Source of the DNA: a virus
Length of the DNA: 31,875 nucleotides
Strand: one strand, 5' to 3'
Virus record (IMG/VR): IMGVR_UViG_3300031785_000030
Span: 1 to 31,875 of that record
Shown: piece by piece, positions 16,986-23,077 of the stretch
Position numbering within the stretch: position 1 is the first letter of the stretch
How the letters are laid out: every line of letters begins with the position of its first letter
Translations under genes and position numbers: made by a program
Notes under the pieces: model-generated
What the model saw: only the letters and a program-made list of their open reading frames with translations
Told to the model about the DNA's origin: nothing
Databases searched by the model: none

Positions 16986-18504
16986 TTTGTGGTAATCCTC
17001 CTTGTTGTTGCATCTGTTGTGCCATCTGTACAATCTGCTCTCTTTCATCAGCATCACGAATTAGTTTATCAGGCACACCAAACTTCTTAGCAAGATATAG
17101 TGCAGTTTCTTCTGAAGAGATAAGTATATTTAATATCTCAGGACCAAAAGAATTAGCAACTGTTTGTAAGAATCTATTTAAAGAAACTATATCTTGATTG
17201 CTTTGTGCTTGTGCTAATGGAGATACACTTCTAATTTTTACTTCTCTTCCATTAACTGTTGGCATTTCAATACGACCTTGTTTCTTAAGAATATAAACTA
17301 CTCTTTGTAAAACTGGTTGTACCATTTCTGCTTGTAGCCTACCAAAAGCAGAACCAATCTTTCTTGATAAGTCAGCCATTCTTTCTGCTACCTCTGTTGC
17401 AGAGGCAGGTGTTTTATTTGGATCACCTAACATATCATTATATAATGCTCTTTTAATATTACTTCTCATATCATTTAAAACTAAATTAGCTACATCAAAA
17501 GAACCTGCTGTTCTAATTGGCTGTAGTCCTTGTGTATTAGGTGCTTTCGGAATAACAGTTCCGGGCAAAAGATTTATTGTATCTACGTTAATAACACCAT
17601 CATCATCTATCTGATAGATACCTGATATAGCCATCTGTGCATTTTCTAATACAAGTTCTATAGTTAAGTTTGTTGTTTTGATTGCACTCAAAGCATTGAC
17701 TGCAGGACCTCTACCATAAACTTCCCCTGATGCTTTACTCCATCTAAAAGCTATAAATGGATTAGAGCCAACACCTTCATAAGTTTCCTGCATAATCATT
17801 TGTTTATCAGCTACATCTATGACCATATAAGAATATCTTTCTTCGTTTGGCTTATCATATAACTTACAAGATACTTCTAATATTTTAGTTTTAGCTTCAG
17901 GATTATTTTGTATTCTATTAGCAATATTAGGACTAACAACTGCATTAGGATATGCAATCATAATATCTTCATTCTTCATCATTCGTTCTCTATAGATATG
18001 ATCTACTTTACCATCAGGTCCAGTATCTAAAACAACATGAGGCAAAGGTATAGATTGAAAACGAATAGGATTAACAGCGTCACCTTCCATGACACAAAGT
18101 ACAGCAGTACCCAAAGCCAAGTCGATAAAGCACTCGTGTATCTCTTGGGCAAAATTTGATGTTTGCAATATTTCAAATACATAATCTGTTACACTATCAA
18201 GAGCATTATTAATATCATCTTTTTCCTCCTCTGGAACTTCTTGTCCAGTTACAAAGTCTGCCCATCTTGCAAAGTTTGGAGTTAATCCTGATTGCAATCT
18301 TGATGCAAACTCTTGTATCCCTACAACTGCTGTTTCATCAAATATCTTATCATCTCTTCTTTGTCCTGCAGAATAATTTTTAAAACCTTGTCTTTGTGGC
18401 AAACAATATTCAAAAATCTCATCATAGAGTTCTTCAAACTCTCGCCTTATAGCAAGAGCCTTCTCATATTTTTGAATCATTATGTCTGCAGTTTTTTCGT
18501 GCAT
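16960..18504 (-). CDS. portal (head-to-tail connector) protein, T7 gp8 type
   Basis: 514 residues, near the 536 of T7 gp8. It begins with a helical segment IMIQKYEKALAIRREFEELYDE and CLPQRQGF, then GIQEFASRLQSGLTPNFARW, a typical T7-type connector motif. Later landmarks are YGRGPAVNALSAIKTTN (strongly conserved in podovirus portals) and PASATEVAERMADLSRKIG, and the C-terminus has a Gln-rich helix (EQIVQMAQQMQQQGG). Twelve copies form the DNA entry and exit vertex and dock the terminase. Its ATG overlaps the stop of the small gene before it by one base. Confidence 0.92.
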   Translation of the reverse strand: MHEKTADIMIQKYEKALAIRREFEELYDEIFEYCLPQRQGFKNYSAGQRRDDKIFDETAVVGIQEFASRLQSGLTPNFARWADFVTGQEVPEEEKDDINNALDSVTDYVFEILQTSNFAQEIHECFIDLALGTAVLCVMEGDAVNPIRFQSIPLPHVVLDTGPDGKVDHIYRERMMKNEDIMIAYPNAVVSPNIANRIQNNPEAKTKILEVSCKLYDKPNEERYSYMVIDVADKQMIMQETYEGVGSNPFIAFRWSKASGEVYGRGPAVNALSAIKTTNLTIELVLENAQMAISGIYQIDDDGVINVDTINLLPGTVIPKAPNTQGLQPIRTAGSFDVANLVLNDMRSNIKRALYNDMLGDPNKTPASATEVAERMADLSRKIGSAFGRLQAEMVQPVLQRVVYILKKQGRIEMPTVNGREVKIRSVSPLAQAQSNQDIVSLNRFLQTVANSFGPEILNILISSEETALYLAKKFGVPDKLIRDADEREQIVQMAQQMQQQGGLPQNATEELRG

Positions 18505-18731
18505 TAGTCCTGATACTCGTTATAAAAACCTATGCCACCACCTGAGCCTCTTAAGAGTGATCTTCTGCCAGTACCTTTTCTTTGTCTTGTAATATTTTCT
18601 TCTAGCACATCTTGTCTTGCTTCTTTTCTTTCAGCAGTTGCTACTTCTTTTTGTGCTTCTCTTTCTAATTTAGCCTCTGTCTCCTCTTTAGTTGGAGGTG
18701 GTGGACTTGGACTTCTACTTGGTAGACACAT
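18504..18731 (-). CDS. small proline-rich protein between terminase and portal genes
   Basis: 75 residues starting MCLPSRSPSPPPPTKEE, followed by a charged helix (EREAQKEVATAERKEARQ) and ending GRRSLLRGSGGGIGFYNEY. I recognise the build, a Cys/Pro-rich start, an acidic-basic helix and a GRRSLL-x-G-x-GGG-G end, from genes in the same slot in marine and other podoviruses. Function unknown. The conserved C-terminal motif and the slot between large terminase and portal suggest a head or packaging accessory. The start has GGAG 9 bases upstream, and its stop overlaps the portal start. Confidence 0.65.
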   Translation of the reverse strand: MCLPSRSPSPPPPTKEETEAKLEREAQKEVATAERKEARQDVLEENITRQRKGTGRRSLLRGSGGGIGFYNEYQD

Positions 18732-18742
18732 AATTTACTCCT

Positions 18743-20263
18743 TTACATTCTTGCCCATAAACCTTGTCTTCTTGCAGGTTTTGCTTTTCTTTGAAATACA
18801 TCATAGTCAACTCGTGCATTAAATGTTTCTAATGGTTTGTTCATACCTAACACTTGCCTTCCCTCACCTGCACCCAACATAAGATACTGCATAGCATCAT
18901 GGATATGTGAGTATCTATCCTTTAGAGGTTTATCTTCATATCGTTCTCCTGATACTTGAAGTCTGCGATATTGATAACCCCCTTCAAATCCTTTTACCAA
19001 TTCTTTACACCTAAAGTCAATTAAAATCCCTGATTGACCATCTACCATTCTATTTAAAACTGTAGAAACTGACTCAATTCTTAAGGACACATCATTACTT
19101 GTTGTAGGTCTAGCCATCAATCCTGCACCTCTCAAAACCTGAAAAGGTGTGCTTTCATCTGTCTGTGATCTAAAATCACCTGAAGGATCGCCATAAATAT
19201 TTATCTCAAGATTACCATAACGTGTTGCTATTTCTGATCTTAATAGTTCTGCAAATCTAACAATACCCATATCAAAAGCTACAAGTTCTTGTAAGATAAG
19301 CCAACGACCACGAACCTTTTGCCCAAAAACAGCAGCAGGTGTAAGACCAAAGTCTAGTCCAATATAAAGTGGCACACCATCTGCAACTGGTATTTCTTCT
19401 TTTGATACATGAGTATCTGCTACAAACATATTGTAAACTGGCTTACCATCTTGTATTGAACCAAGCCTATTCATCACATACACATCTATCCAAGACTTTG
19501 TTTTACCTTGAACAAGATTAGAATAATATGATTCTAAAATATTTTTTCGATTCTCTGCTTTGTCATTTGGCTCATATCCAATAACAGTACCATTATCATC
19601 TTTCTTTTCTATCATGCCACTAGGTTGTGTAAAGAACTGCCAGTTATCAGGCTTAATTAACATACGACTTTCTTCAATAGAGATATGATCAGGTACTGGC
19701 ACAGCACCACTCATTATTGACCACCAATGATCTTCTTCAGGACTATTTGTATCACAGATAACACCTGACCAAGTTGCACCCCCATCTTTAACAGAAGGAT
19801 ATCTACCAACTCTCATAGTGCAAGCATCTATAATTGACTTAGGTATTTCTCTTGCTTCATTGACCCAAACCCCAGTAAGTTCTAAAGATAATAGTTTCTT
19901 CACATCTTCAGGTCTATCAAGTGCAAGAAAGATAACCTCCATCTCAAGATCACCTGCTGTTATATTATGAGTATAAGGAACTGACCAAGCAAACTTACCC
20001 CAATCATTTTCAGGAAACCAATCAAGCCAAGTCTTAATAGTTGTTGTTCTAAGTTGTGGATTTGTATTTCTTATGATTGCCCATCTACTTTTGCGTTTAC
20101 CAGACTTATCAGGTTGTTGCATTAAGGCTCTTCTAAATATTTCTATACTACAAGCAACTGACTTGCCACTACCAACTGGACCTCTTATGCCACGAAAAAA
20201 AGTATTATCTTTCATAAAACTTTTAAGCACATCTCCATCAGGTTTATATTTAAACTGTATCAA
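18743..20263 (-). CDS. terL: terminase large subunit
   Basis: 506 residues. The N-terminal ATPase shows Walker A GPVGSGKS (residues 28-35), a Walker-B-like strand ending GVWVNEARE (131-139) and the coupling segment CDTNSP (170-175). The C-terminal RNase H-like nuclease shows GLDFG (302-306), YGDPSG (357-362) and HIHDAMQYL (453-461); Asp304, Asp359 and Asp456 are the likely metal ligands. It cuts concatemers and pumps DNA through the portal. It is unusual that its partner-like small subunit is separated from it by seven small genes. The start at 20263 overlaps the preceding gene by 14 bases. Confidence 0.95.
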   Translation of the reverse strand: MIQFKYKPDGDVLKSFMKDNTFFRGIRGPVGSGKSVACSIEIFRRALMQQPDKSGKRKSRWAIIRNTNPQLRTTTIKTWLDWFPENDWGKFAWSVPYTHNITAGDLEMEVIFLALDRPEDVKKLLSLELTGVWVNEAREIPKSIIDACTMRVGRYPSVKDGGATWSGVICDTNSPEEDHWWSIMSGAVPVPDHISIEESRMLIKPDNWQFFTQPSGMIEKKDDNGTVIGYEPNDKAENRKNILESYYSNLVQGKTKSWIDVYVMNRLGSIQDGKPVYNMFVADTHVSKEEIPVADGVPLYIGLDFGLTPAAVFGQKVRGRWLILQELVAFDMGIVRFAELLRSEIATRYGNLEINIYGDPSGDFRSQTDESTPFQVLRGAGLMARPTTSNDVSLRIESVSTVLNRMVDGQSGILIDFRCKELVKGFEGGYQYRRLQVSGERYEDKPLKDRYSHIHDAMQYLMLGAGEGRQVLGMNKPLETFNARVDYDVFQRKAKPARRQGLWARM

Positions 20264-20444
20264 TCTTTGTGTTCTTTCCTACCCTTAATAATTTATCAAC
20301 TGTTTCAGGTCCAATAGCAGCAATAACTTTATCAGCTTCTAAGTCTGTACAAAATTGTTCAGGGTGATGTTTGAGATGTACTCTCTTAACAACTAAACGA
20401 AGTATTCTTCGTTCTTCAGGTTTTAGTGTGTGTAAAAATGTCAT
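20250..20444 (-). CDS. small protein directly upstream of large terminase, unknown
   Basis: 64 residues: MTFLHTLKPEERRILRLVVK, then HLKHHPEQFCTDLEADKVI and GPETVDKLLRVGKN. It is an all-helical, basic-leaning protein of a kind found in front of terL in marine podoviruses. It overlaps terL by 14 bases, so the two are probably translationally coupled. Its helical hairpin pattern could suit a terminase partner or DNA-binding subunit, but I see no defined motif. It is less lysine-rich than the basic cassette that precedes it. Confidence 0.65.
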   Translation of the reverse strand: MTFLHTLKPEERRILRLVVKRVHLKHHPEQFCTDLEADKVIAAIGPETVDKLLRVGKNTKIDTV

Positions 20445-20453
20445 TACTTAAAC

Positions 20454-20714
20454 CTAGCTAAAACTTCTAAACTTCTTCGTTTTTCTAGCAATCGCTTTTG
20501 GCTGTTTAGAAACTTGTTTTCCTCTTCGAGTTGCTTTACGCTTTTCAGCCGAAGTCTTGGCGTATTCACTAGCAGAAAGAGCCTTAATCGCCGCTTCAGG
20601 TAAATAACGTTCGCCAGTTGCTTTACTCCCTTGTGTACTAGGTTTACCTGATTTGGTTCTCCATTTCTGTCTTGTCCAAGCACGAAGCGACCTTTGTGAT
20701 TTACTAAGTGACAT
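20454..20714 (-). CDS. small basic protein, WTRQKW/RYLP family, unknown
   Basis: 86 residues, strongly Lys/Arg-rich. The core MSLSKSQRSLRAWTRQKW, then TKSGKPSTQGSKATGERYLP and ALSASEYAKTSAEKRKATR, is a conserved family I know from marine phages and some other viruses without an assigned role. The order of short motifs, S-x-x-Q-x-x-L-x-x-W, TKSGKPS, GERYLP and Q-x-K-x-I-A-x-K-T, suggests a small nucleic-acid-binding protein. A shorter frame at 20444-20683 on the same strand is its shadow. It is the last of the contiguous basic cassette in transcription order. Confidence 0.75.
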   Translation of the reverse strand: MSLSKSQRSLRAWTRQKWRTKSGKPSTQGSKATGERYLPEAAIKALSASEYAKTSAEKRKATRRGKQVSKQPKAIARKTKKFRSFS

Positions 20715-20985
20715 TCTTTTGTTTCCTTAAGGTATCTTTACCTTTTTTAAAAATATTTACAACTGCTCTTTTTTTCATAACCTTTGCTCTTTGTTCTCCA
20801 ACAGTTAGTATCTGTATCTTACGAGCATAAGGTTTCTTAATCCTCATAACCTTACGAACAGTTGCACGAGCATCAGCAGGTGTAGCAAATTTTATAGATA
20901 CAGTATCTCTAGGGTTCTCATCTGTATAAAGTCTGCGACCAGTACCCTTTGGTTTCTTACCAGTACCTACTTTAGGATCAGCCAT
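20704..20985 (-). CDS. small basic protein, RRLYTDENP family, unknown
   Basis: 93 residues, highly basic. It reads MADPKVGTGKKPKGTGRRLY, then TDENPRDTVSIKFATPADAR and KPYARKIQILTVGEQRAKVM. The middle, SIKFATPADARATVRKVMRI, looks like a small folded alpha/beta unit between two lysine-rich tails. I know relatives from marine phages with no known function. The start forms a 1-base overlap with the stop of the 51-residue protein before it (TAATG), and the end overlaps the next start by 11 bases. Confidence 0.72.
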   Translation of the reverse strand: MADPKVGTGKKPKGTGRRLYTDENPRDTVSIKFATPADARATVRKVMRIKKPYARKIQILTVGEQRAKVMKKRAVVNIFKKGKDTLRKQKNVT

Positions 20986-21140
20986 TACTTCCCAACTTTT
21001 TTCATAGCTTTCTTATGACTAGCTGTAAAAGACATTCCTGCCATCATATCTTTTTTCATACTGGACATATGCTTTGCAGTATGATGTTTAGCATGACGTT
21101 TGAGTGCAGCCTTCTGTCTTGGAGTAAGTGCCTTCTTCAT
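20985..21140 (-). CDS. 51-residue Lys/His-rich protein
   Basis: 51 residues read from ATG 21140: MKKALTPRQKAALKRHAKHH, then KHMSSMKKDMMAGMSFTASH and a KKAMKKVGK end. I count 13 Lys and 5 His. The pattern LTPRQKAALKRHAKHH followed by a second helix resembles short DNA-binding or histone-like peptides found next to terminase genes in marine phages. Its start lies inside the stop of the preceding gene (ATGA), and its stop TAA shares a base with the next ATG, so it is embedded in a coupled translation chain, which supports it being real despite its size. Confidence 0.68.
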   Translation of the reverse strand: MKKALTPRQKAALKRHAKHHTAKHMSSMKKDMMAGMSFTASHKKAMKKVGK

Positions 21141-21310
21141 CTATACCCTCCACCTTTTGCTTTGTATTGTTTAGCCAACATCTGTGCTTTTCTTGCAGAC
21201 CATTGACCTGCTTTGCCACCTTTAGTTCCTGCTTTTATCCTTTGGAATAAAGCCTTTCTCATTGTTGGCTTGGTATAGTTACCTGCCTCATTGACTCGTG
21301 ACTTTGCCAT
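21137..21310 (-). CDS. 57-residue basic protein, NYTKPTMRK family
   Basis: 57 residues from ATG 21310: MAKSRVNEAGNYTKPTMRK, LFQRIKAGTKGGKAGQWSAR and KAQMLAKQYKAKGGGYR. The run N-Y-T-K-P-x-M/L-R-K-x-L-F-x-x-I-K-A-G-x-K-G-G and the ending QWSARKAQ-x-L-A-K-x-Y-K-x-x-GGGY are a very recognisable family spread over phages, giant viruses and bacteria, with no known function as far as I know. Both ends are coupled to neighbours (TAATG upstream, ATGA downstream). A role in DNA or RNA binding is inferred only from charge. Confidence 0.78.
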   Translation of the reverse strand: MAKSRVNEAGNYTKPTMRKALFQRIKAGTKGGKAGQWSARKAQMLAKQYKAKGGGYR

Positions 21311-21441
21311 TACTTCATTTTTTTCTTTTTAGAAGCCATAATTTTTTTCTGCAGACTTGCAGGAAGTGTCTTCTGTTTCTTAGTAAGACCTCCGTTTGCC
21401 TTCTTCTTAGTAGCAGTCTTTTTCTTCATTGAATGATACAT
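21310..21441 (-). CDS. 43-residue lysine-rich peptide
   Basis: The frame is open to 21597, but ATG 21441 has AAGGAG 7 bases upstream and lies in the gap after the 103-residue gene, whose stop is at 21464, so I take 43 residues: MYHSMKKKTATKKKANGGLT, then KKQKTLPASLQKKIMASKKKKMK. Sixteen of 43 residues are Lys. A central L-x-K-x-Q-K-T-L-P-x-x-L-Q-K-K-I helix is the only amphipathic element and recurs in small phage peptides. Likely nucleic-acid binding, unproven. Confidence 0.65.
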   Translation of the reverse strand: MYHSMKKKTATKKKANGGLTKKQKTLPASLQKKIMASKKKKMK

Positions 21442-21463
21442 AGCTTTCTCCTTTTCTAATGTA

Positions 21464-21775
21464 TTAATTTTTTTTCTTAGACTTCTTTGCTTTATTTCGT
21501 TTACTAATAGCTCTAGCTTTTGCTCTAGCATCTGCTTTAGTCGAAGCACCCCATGCACGAAGCGATAGTAATAAACGAGTAGGTTTTCCTTTAGCATCTC
21601 TCTCTGGTCCTTTCATGTTACCCATTCGAGCAAGAAAACTTGCACGTCTAGGATTATCACCTGATTTAACTGGAGGTTTTAATGTGCCACCTTTATATGA
21701 AGCACGACCCTTAGCATTTAGACCACCTTTTGGATTCTTGCCTTCTTTTCGTGTCCATGCAGGTGTTTTAGCCAT
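21464..21775 (-). CDS. 103-residue basic protein, AWTRKEGKNPKGGLNAKG family
   Basis: 103 residues, among the most basic in the window. It reads MAKTPAWTRKEGKNPKGGLN, then KGRASYKGG, LKPPVKSGDNPRRASFLARM and KGPERDAKGKPTRLLLSLRA, and ends in a Lys-rich tail (RNKAKKSKKKN). The W-x-R-K-E-G-x-N/S-P-x-G-G-L-N family with a following RR-x-SF-x-ARM box is widespread in phages; I recall it being classed as a domain of unknown function. It begins the cassette that separates the small- and large-terminase genes. Confidence 0.78.
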   Translation of the reverse strand: MAKTPAWTRKEGKNPKGGLNAKGRASYKGGTLKPPVKSGDNPRRASFLARMGNMKGPERDAKGKPTRLLLSLRAWGASTKADARAKARAISKRNKAKKSKKKN

Positions 21776-21850
21776 TACGAGCCTTTTTGAATATTATTGT
21801 CTGTGTAAGACCATGTCATGTGTTGAGTCTGCATTTTTTAGTCCCCCTAG

Positions 21851-22222
21851 TCAAGTCAAGTCTATGTTTACAGAGATATTACCCTGCACAAGTGTCATGT
21901 TCTTTTCTACTGGTTTGTACCCTGCTCTATCAAGTATGTCTTTACTTGCTTCAAGCTGTACGTACTCAGACTTAGCATTGCTTGCTAAGTCGAGTACTTT
22001 TCTTGAAGCAATCGTAGCATTTAGTCCAATGCTCTGTCTTATACATTGTTGCATATACTCTTGCACATGAGGCAAACGCAAAGTCTTACTGGCAGTCACT
22101 CTTCCTGATTCACCCTCAGCGTATCCAGACTTTGCACTTGCCTCTTTGACACTACAACCGAATGCTACGATCGTATCAACAAGTGTCTTTTGTTTCTTTG
22201 TAAGTCTATATTGTTTTAACAC
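21851..22222 (-). CDS. terS: terminase small subunit-like DNA-binding protein
   Basis: 123 residues if translated from GTG 22222. The frame continues open to 22369, but that extension runs through a GC-rich hairpin and AAGGGGGG lies 5 bases before the GTG, so the internal start is preferred. The protein reads MLKQYRLTKKQKTLVDTIVA, then the helix-turn-helix CSVKEASAKSGYAEG, a central helical oligomerisation region (LRLPHVQEYMQQCIRQSIGL) and AKSEYVQLEASKDILDRAGYKPVEK. This layout is that of Terminase_2-type small subunits, which recognise the packaging site. It is first in the late operon. Confidence 0.82.
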   Translation of the reverse strand: MLKQYRLTKKQKTLVDTIVAFGCSVKEASAKSGYAEGESGRVTASKTLRLPHVQEYMQQCIRQSIGLNATIASRKVLDLASNAKSEYVQLEASKDILDRAGYKPVEKNMTLVQGNISVNIDLT

Positions 22223-22243
22223 GAAAACCCCCCTTGTCCCCCC

Positions 22244-22273
22244 TTTATGGGACAAGTGGGAATGCCCTGTCAA
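22244..22273 (-). promoter_or_regulatory. candidate late promoter for small terminase, inside palindromes
   Basis: On the minus strand the consensus -35 TTGACA (22273-22268) is followed after 18 bases by CATAAA (22249-22244). Predicted initiation near 22237 would give a leader of about 15 bases carrying the AAGGGGGG ribosome site before the GTG start. The -35 box is exactly the loop of a 7-bp palindrome (AATGCCC / GGGCATT), and the -10 box lies in the loop and edge of a second 8-bp palindrome (CTTGTCCC / GGGACAAG, 22233-22256). These symmetric elements are natural operator candidates for a dimeric repressor or activator. Confidence 0.55.
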
Positions 22274-22287
22274 GGGCATTTTTTTTC
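22261..22287 (+). terminator. rho-independent terminator reading rightward
   Basis: On the plus strand AATGCCC (22261-22267) pairs with GGGCATT (22274-22280) around a 6-base loop and runs into eight T residues (22279-22286). This is a classic intrinsic terminator. It would stop transcription entering the control region from the left, for example antisense transcripts of the late arm, before the structured region begins. The same palindrome holds the -35 box of the opposing small-terminase promoter. Confidence 0.7.
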
Positions 22288-22339
22288 TTGTGTTAAAACA
22301 AAGACTTACAGGAGAAACACACACTTGTGCCTGATACGT

Positions 22340-22361
22340 GTTCTTTGTTCCGACAAAGAAC
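22340..22361 (+). repeat. perfect 9-bp hairpin with TCCG loop
   Basis: GTTCTTTGT (22340-22348) pairs perfectly with ACAAAGAAC (22353-22361) around TCCG, which as RNA is a UNCG-type tetraloop. It is the first stem of the structured region and is not followed by a T-tract, so it is not a terminator. Confidence 0.8.
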
Positions 22362-22372
22362 CAAACCAAGGT

Positions 22373-22520
22373 ATGTACAACCTTGTAGAACTACTCAAGC
22401 ACAAAGCATAATAAGGTCATGCCGAAGGGCATGGCTTTATTTATTTGTGCTTGACCAAATAAAAGCGACATTGCTCTGCAATGCCTTTTATTTGCTTAGT
22501 AGTTCTTGGAGGTTGTATAT
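22373..22520 (+). ncRNA. three-way junction domain
   Basis: The closing stem pairs 22373-22395 with 22498-22520 (outer part ATGTACAACCT, inner part AGAACTACT, with a 2-base mismatch between them and two G-T pairs). Branch one starts on the very next base: CAAGCACAAA (22396-22405) with TTTGTGCTTG (22444-22453), then a small internal loop, then a 14-bp arm (22410-22423 with 22428-22441, two G-T pairs) capped by the loop GAAG. Branch two pairs CAAATAAAAG (22456-22465) with CTTTTATTTG (22485-22494) and CATTGC with GCAATG inside. The compact nesting is far beyond chance hairpins and resembles a folded RNA domain. Confidence 0.75.
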
Positions 22521-22530
22521 TCTTTCCTAA

Positions 22531-22613
22531 GATTAGCTTCAAGGAGTATCTGAATCTCACTTAGAAGTGCCTTGTCTAACCAATCATCAACAGATACTGC
22601 CTTGAAACTGATC
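22531..22613 (+). ncRNA. long stem, about 21 bp with one bulge and one mismatch
   Basis: GATTAGCTTCAAGG (22531-22544) pairs with CCTTGAAACTGATC (22600-22613) with one C-A mismatch and one T-G pair. The stem continues after a bulged G (22599) with AGTATCTG (22545-22552) and CAGATACT (22591-22598). The 38-base terminal loop holds a small CACT/AGTG hairpin. The bulge and mismatch argue for an RNA structure or protein-binding site rather than a recent inverted duplication. Confidence 0.72.
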
Positions 22614-22629
22614 AGTCTTACAAATCTAA

Positions 22630-22687
22630 AGAAAGTTGGCTAACACCATTTGTTTGTATCTATCAAACAAATGCGAGACAACTTTCT
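22630..22687 (+). repeat. stacked hairpin, 9 + 10 bp
   Basis: AGAAAGTTG (22630-22638) pairs with CAACTTTCT (22679-22687), and inside CATTTGTTTG (22647-22656) pairs perfectly with CAAACAAATG (22664-22673) around a 7-base loop. GTTGGC (22635-22640) could alternatively pair with GCCAAC (22688-22693), so two mutually exclusive folds are possible. Confidence 0.75.
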
Positions 22688-22690
22688 GCC

Positions 22691-22768
22691 AACAATTCTT
22701 GTCACAAGTGCTAAGACTAGCAATCATATCCCTTTGAACATTTGGTACACCTTAACTCAAGAATTGTT
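22691..22768 (+). repeat. 11-bp stem enclosing a 5-bp hairpin
   Basis: AACAATTCTTG (22691-22701) pairs perfectly with CAAGAATTGTT (22758-22768). The interior holds TGCTA/TAGCA around AGAC (22709-22722). This is the last strong stem before the less structured part of the region. Confidence 0.7.
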
Positions 22769-22875
22769 AGTGGTAACATAGCGTCTCCTGCCAAGGATTG
22801 ACTCCTGTGCTTAAATAAGCATTAAACAAGTTTGTTCGCCTACTAAAAATTGTGAAAGCTCACTAAAAACACATC

Positions 22876-22887
22876 AAGTTTAAACTT
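22876..22887. promoter_or_regulatory. perfect 12-bp palindrome, candidate operator
   Basis: AAGTTTAAACTT is self-complementary over all 12 bases and too tight to form an RNA hairpin, so a dimeric DNA-binding protein site is more likely. It lies in the AT-rich, lightly structured middle of the control region. A second symmetric site, GGAATATTTCC, lies at 22909-22919. The XRE-type regulator at 25154-25384 is the only obvious repressor-like protein in the window; the link is inference. Confidence 0.35.
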
Positions 22888-22945
22888 AAATAATTCTAGC
22901 AGATGTAAGGAATATTTCCGATTTTCGTAATTTTCTAAGACCGTT

Positions 22946-22987
22946 TGTCTGCGTTAATCTGTTCACAACGAACTGATCATGCAGACA
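22946..22987 (+). repeat. hairpin TGTCTGC/GCAGACA
   Basis: TGTCTGC (22946-22952) pairs with GCAGACA (22981-22987), and GTTC (22961-22964) pairs with GAAC (22970-22973) at the tip. The intervening bases pair only partly. It opens the second cluster of stems in the region. Confidence 0.6.
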
Positions 22988-23010
22988 CTTTACCACTACT
23001 TTGCTTAGGA

Positions 23011-23070
23011 TCGCTAGGCGAACTGTGTGCGACCGGTGGAGTCGCACGCTTTATTTATTTCGCCAAGCGA
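23011..23070 (+). repeat. two-tier hairpin, 11 + 9 bp
   Basis: TCGCTAGGCGAA (23011-23022) pairs with TTCGCCAAGCGA (23059-23070) with one internal A-A mismatch. Inside, GTGTGCGAC (23025-23033) pairs with GTCGCACGC (23041-23049), including one T-G pair that is a wobble only in a plus-strand transcript. The stems are locally GC-rich against an AT-rich genome, as expected of a selected structure. Confidence 0.75.
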
Positions 23071-23077
23071 CAAGATG

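Larger units (their letters stand above)
22199..22310. repeat. long imperfect inverted repeat covering the small-terminase start
   Basis: TGTAAGTCT (22199-22207) pairs with AGACTTACA (22302-22310), and TGTTTTAACAC (22212-22222) pairs with GTGTTAAAACA (22290-22300). Only 4 and 1 bases are unpaired between these blocks. The 67-base interior holds two further palindromes. Because the left arm is the beginning of the small-terminase gene, the right arm is an inverted copy of its first seven codons. Seen directly; function unknown. Confidence 0.85.

Noticed and set aside
16986-17057. N-terminal extension of the Bbp19-like gene
   Set aside because: It lies in the portal coding region and shows no family similarity, while AAGGAGG precedes ATG 16985.
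20444-20683. 79-codon minus-strand frame overlapping the WTRQKW-family gene
   Set aside because: The other frame has the conserved motifs; this one is its out-of-frame shadow.
21442-21597. N-terminal extension of the 43-residue lysine-rich peptide
   Set aside because: It would overlap the 103-residue gene over most of its length in another frame, and a good ribosome site precedes the internal ATG 21441.
21615-22070. 151-codon plus-strand frame antisense to the basic protein and small-terminase genes
   Set aside because: Both minus-strand genes have conserved family motifs; this frame is rich in Cys/Ser/Phe and has no ribosome site.
22146-22334. Plus-strand frame ending in a sequence that mimics the small-terminase start
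   Set aside because: It is antisense to the terminase gene and its end only reflects the inverted repeat; no ribosome site.
22223-22369. Upstream extension of the small-terminase frame by 49 codons
   Set aside because: The extra residues have no family resemblance, run through the palindromes and promoter candidate, and a GTG with AAGGGGGG is present at 22222.
22327-22530. 67-codon plus-strand frame in the control region
   Set aside because: No ribosome site, unlikely composition (Arg/Cys/Leu-rich), and it runs through the three-way junction stems.
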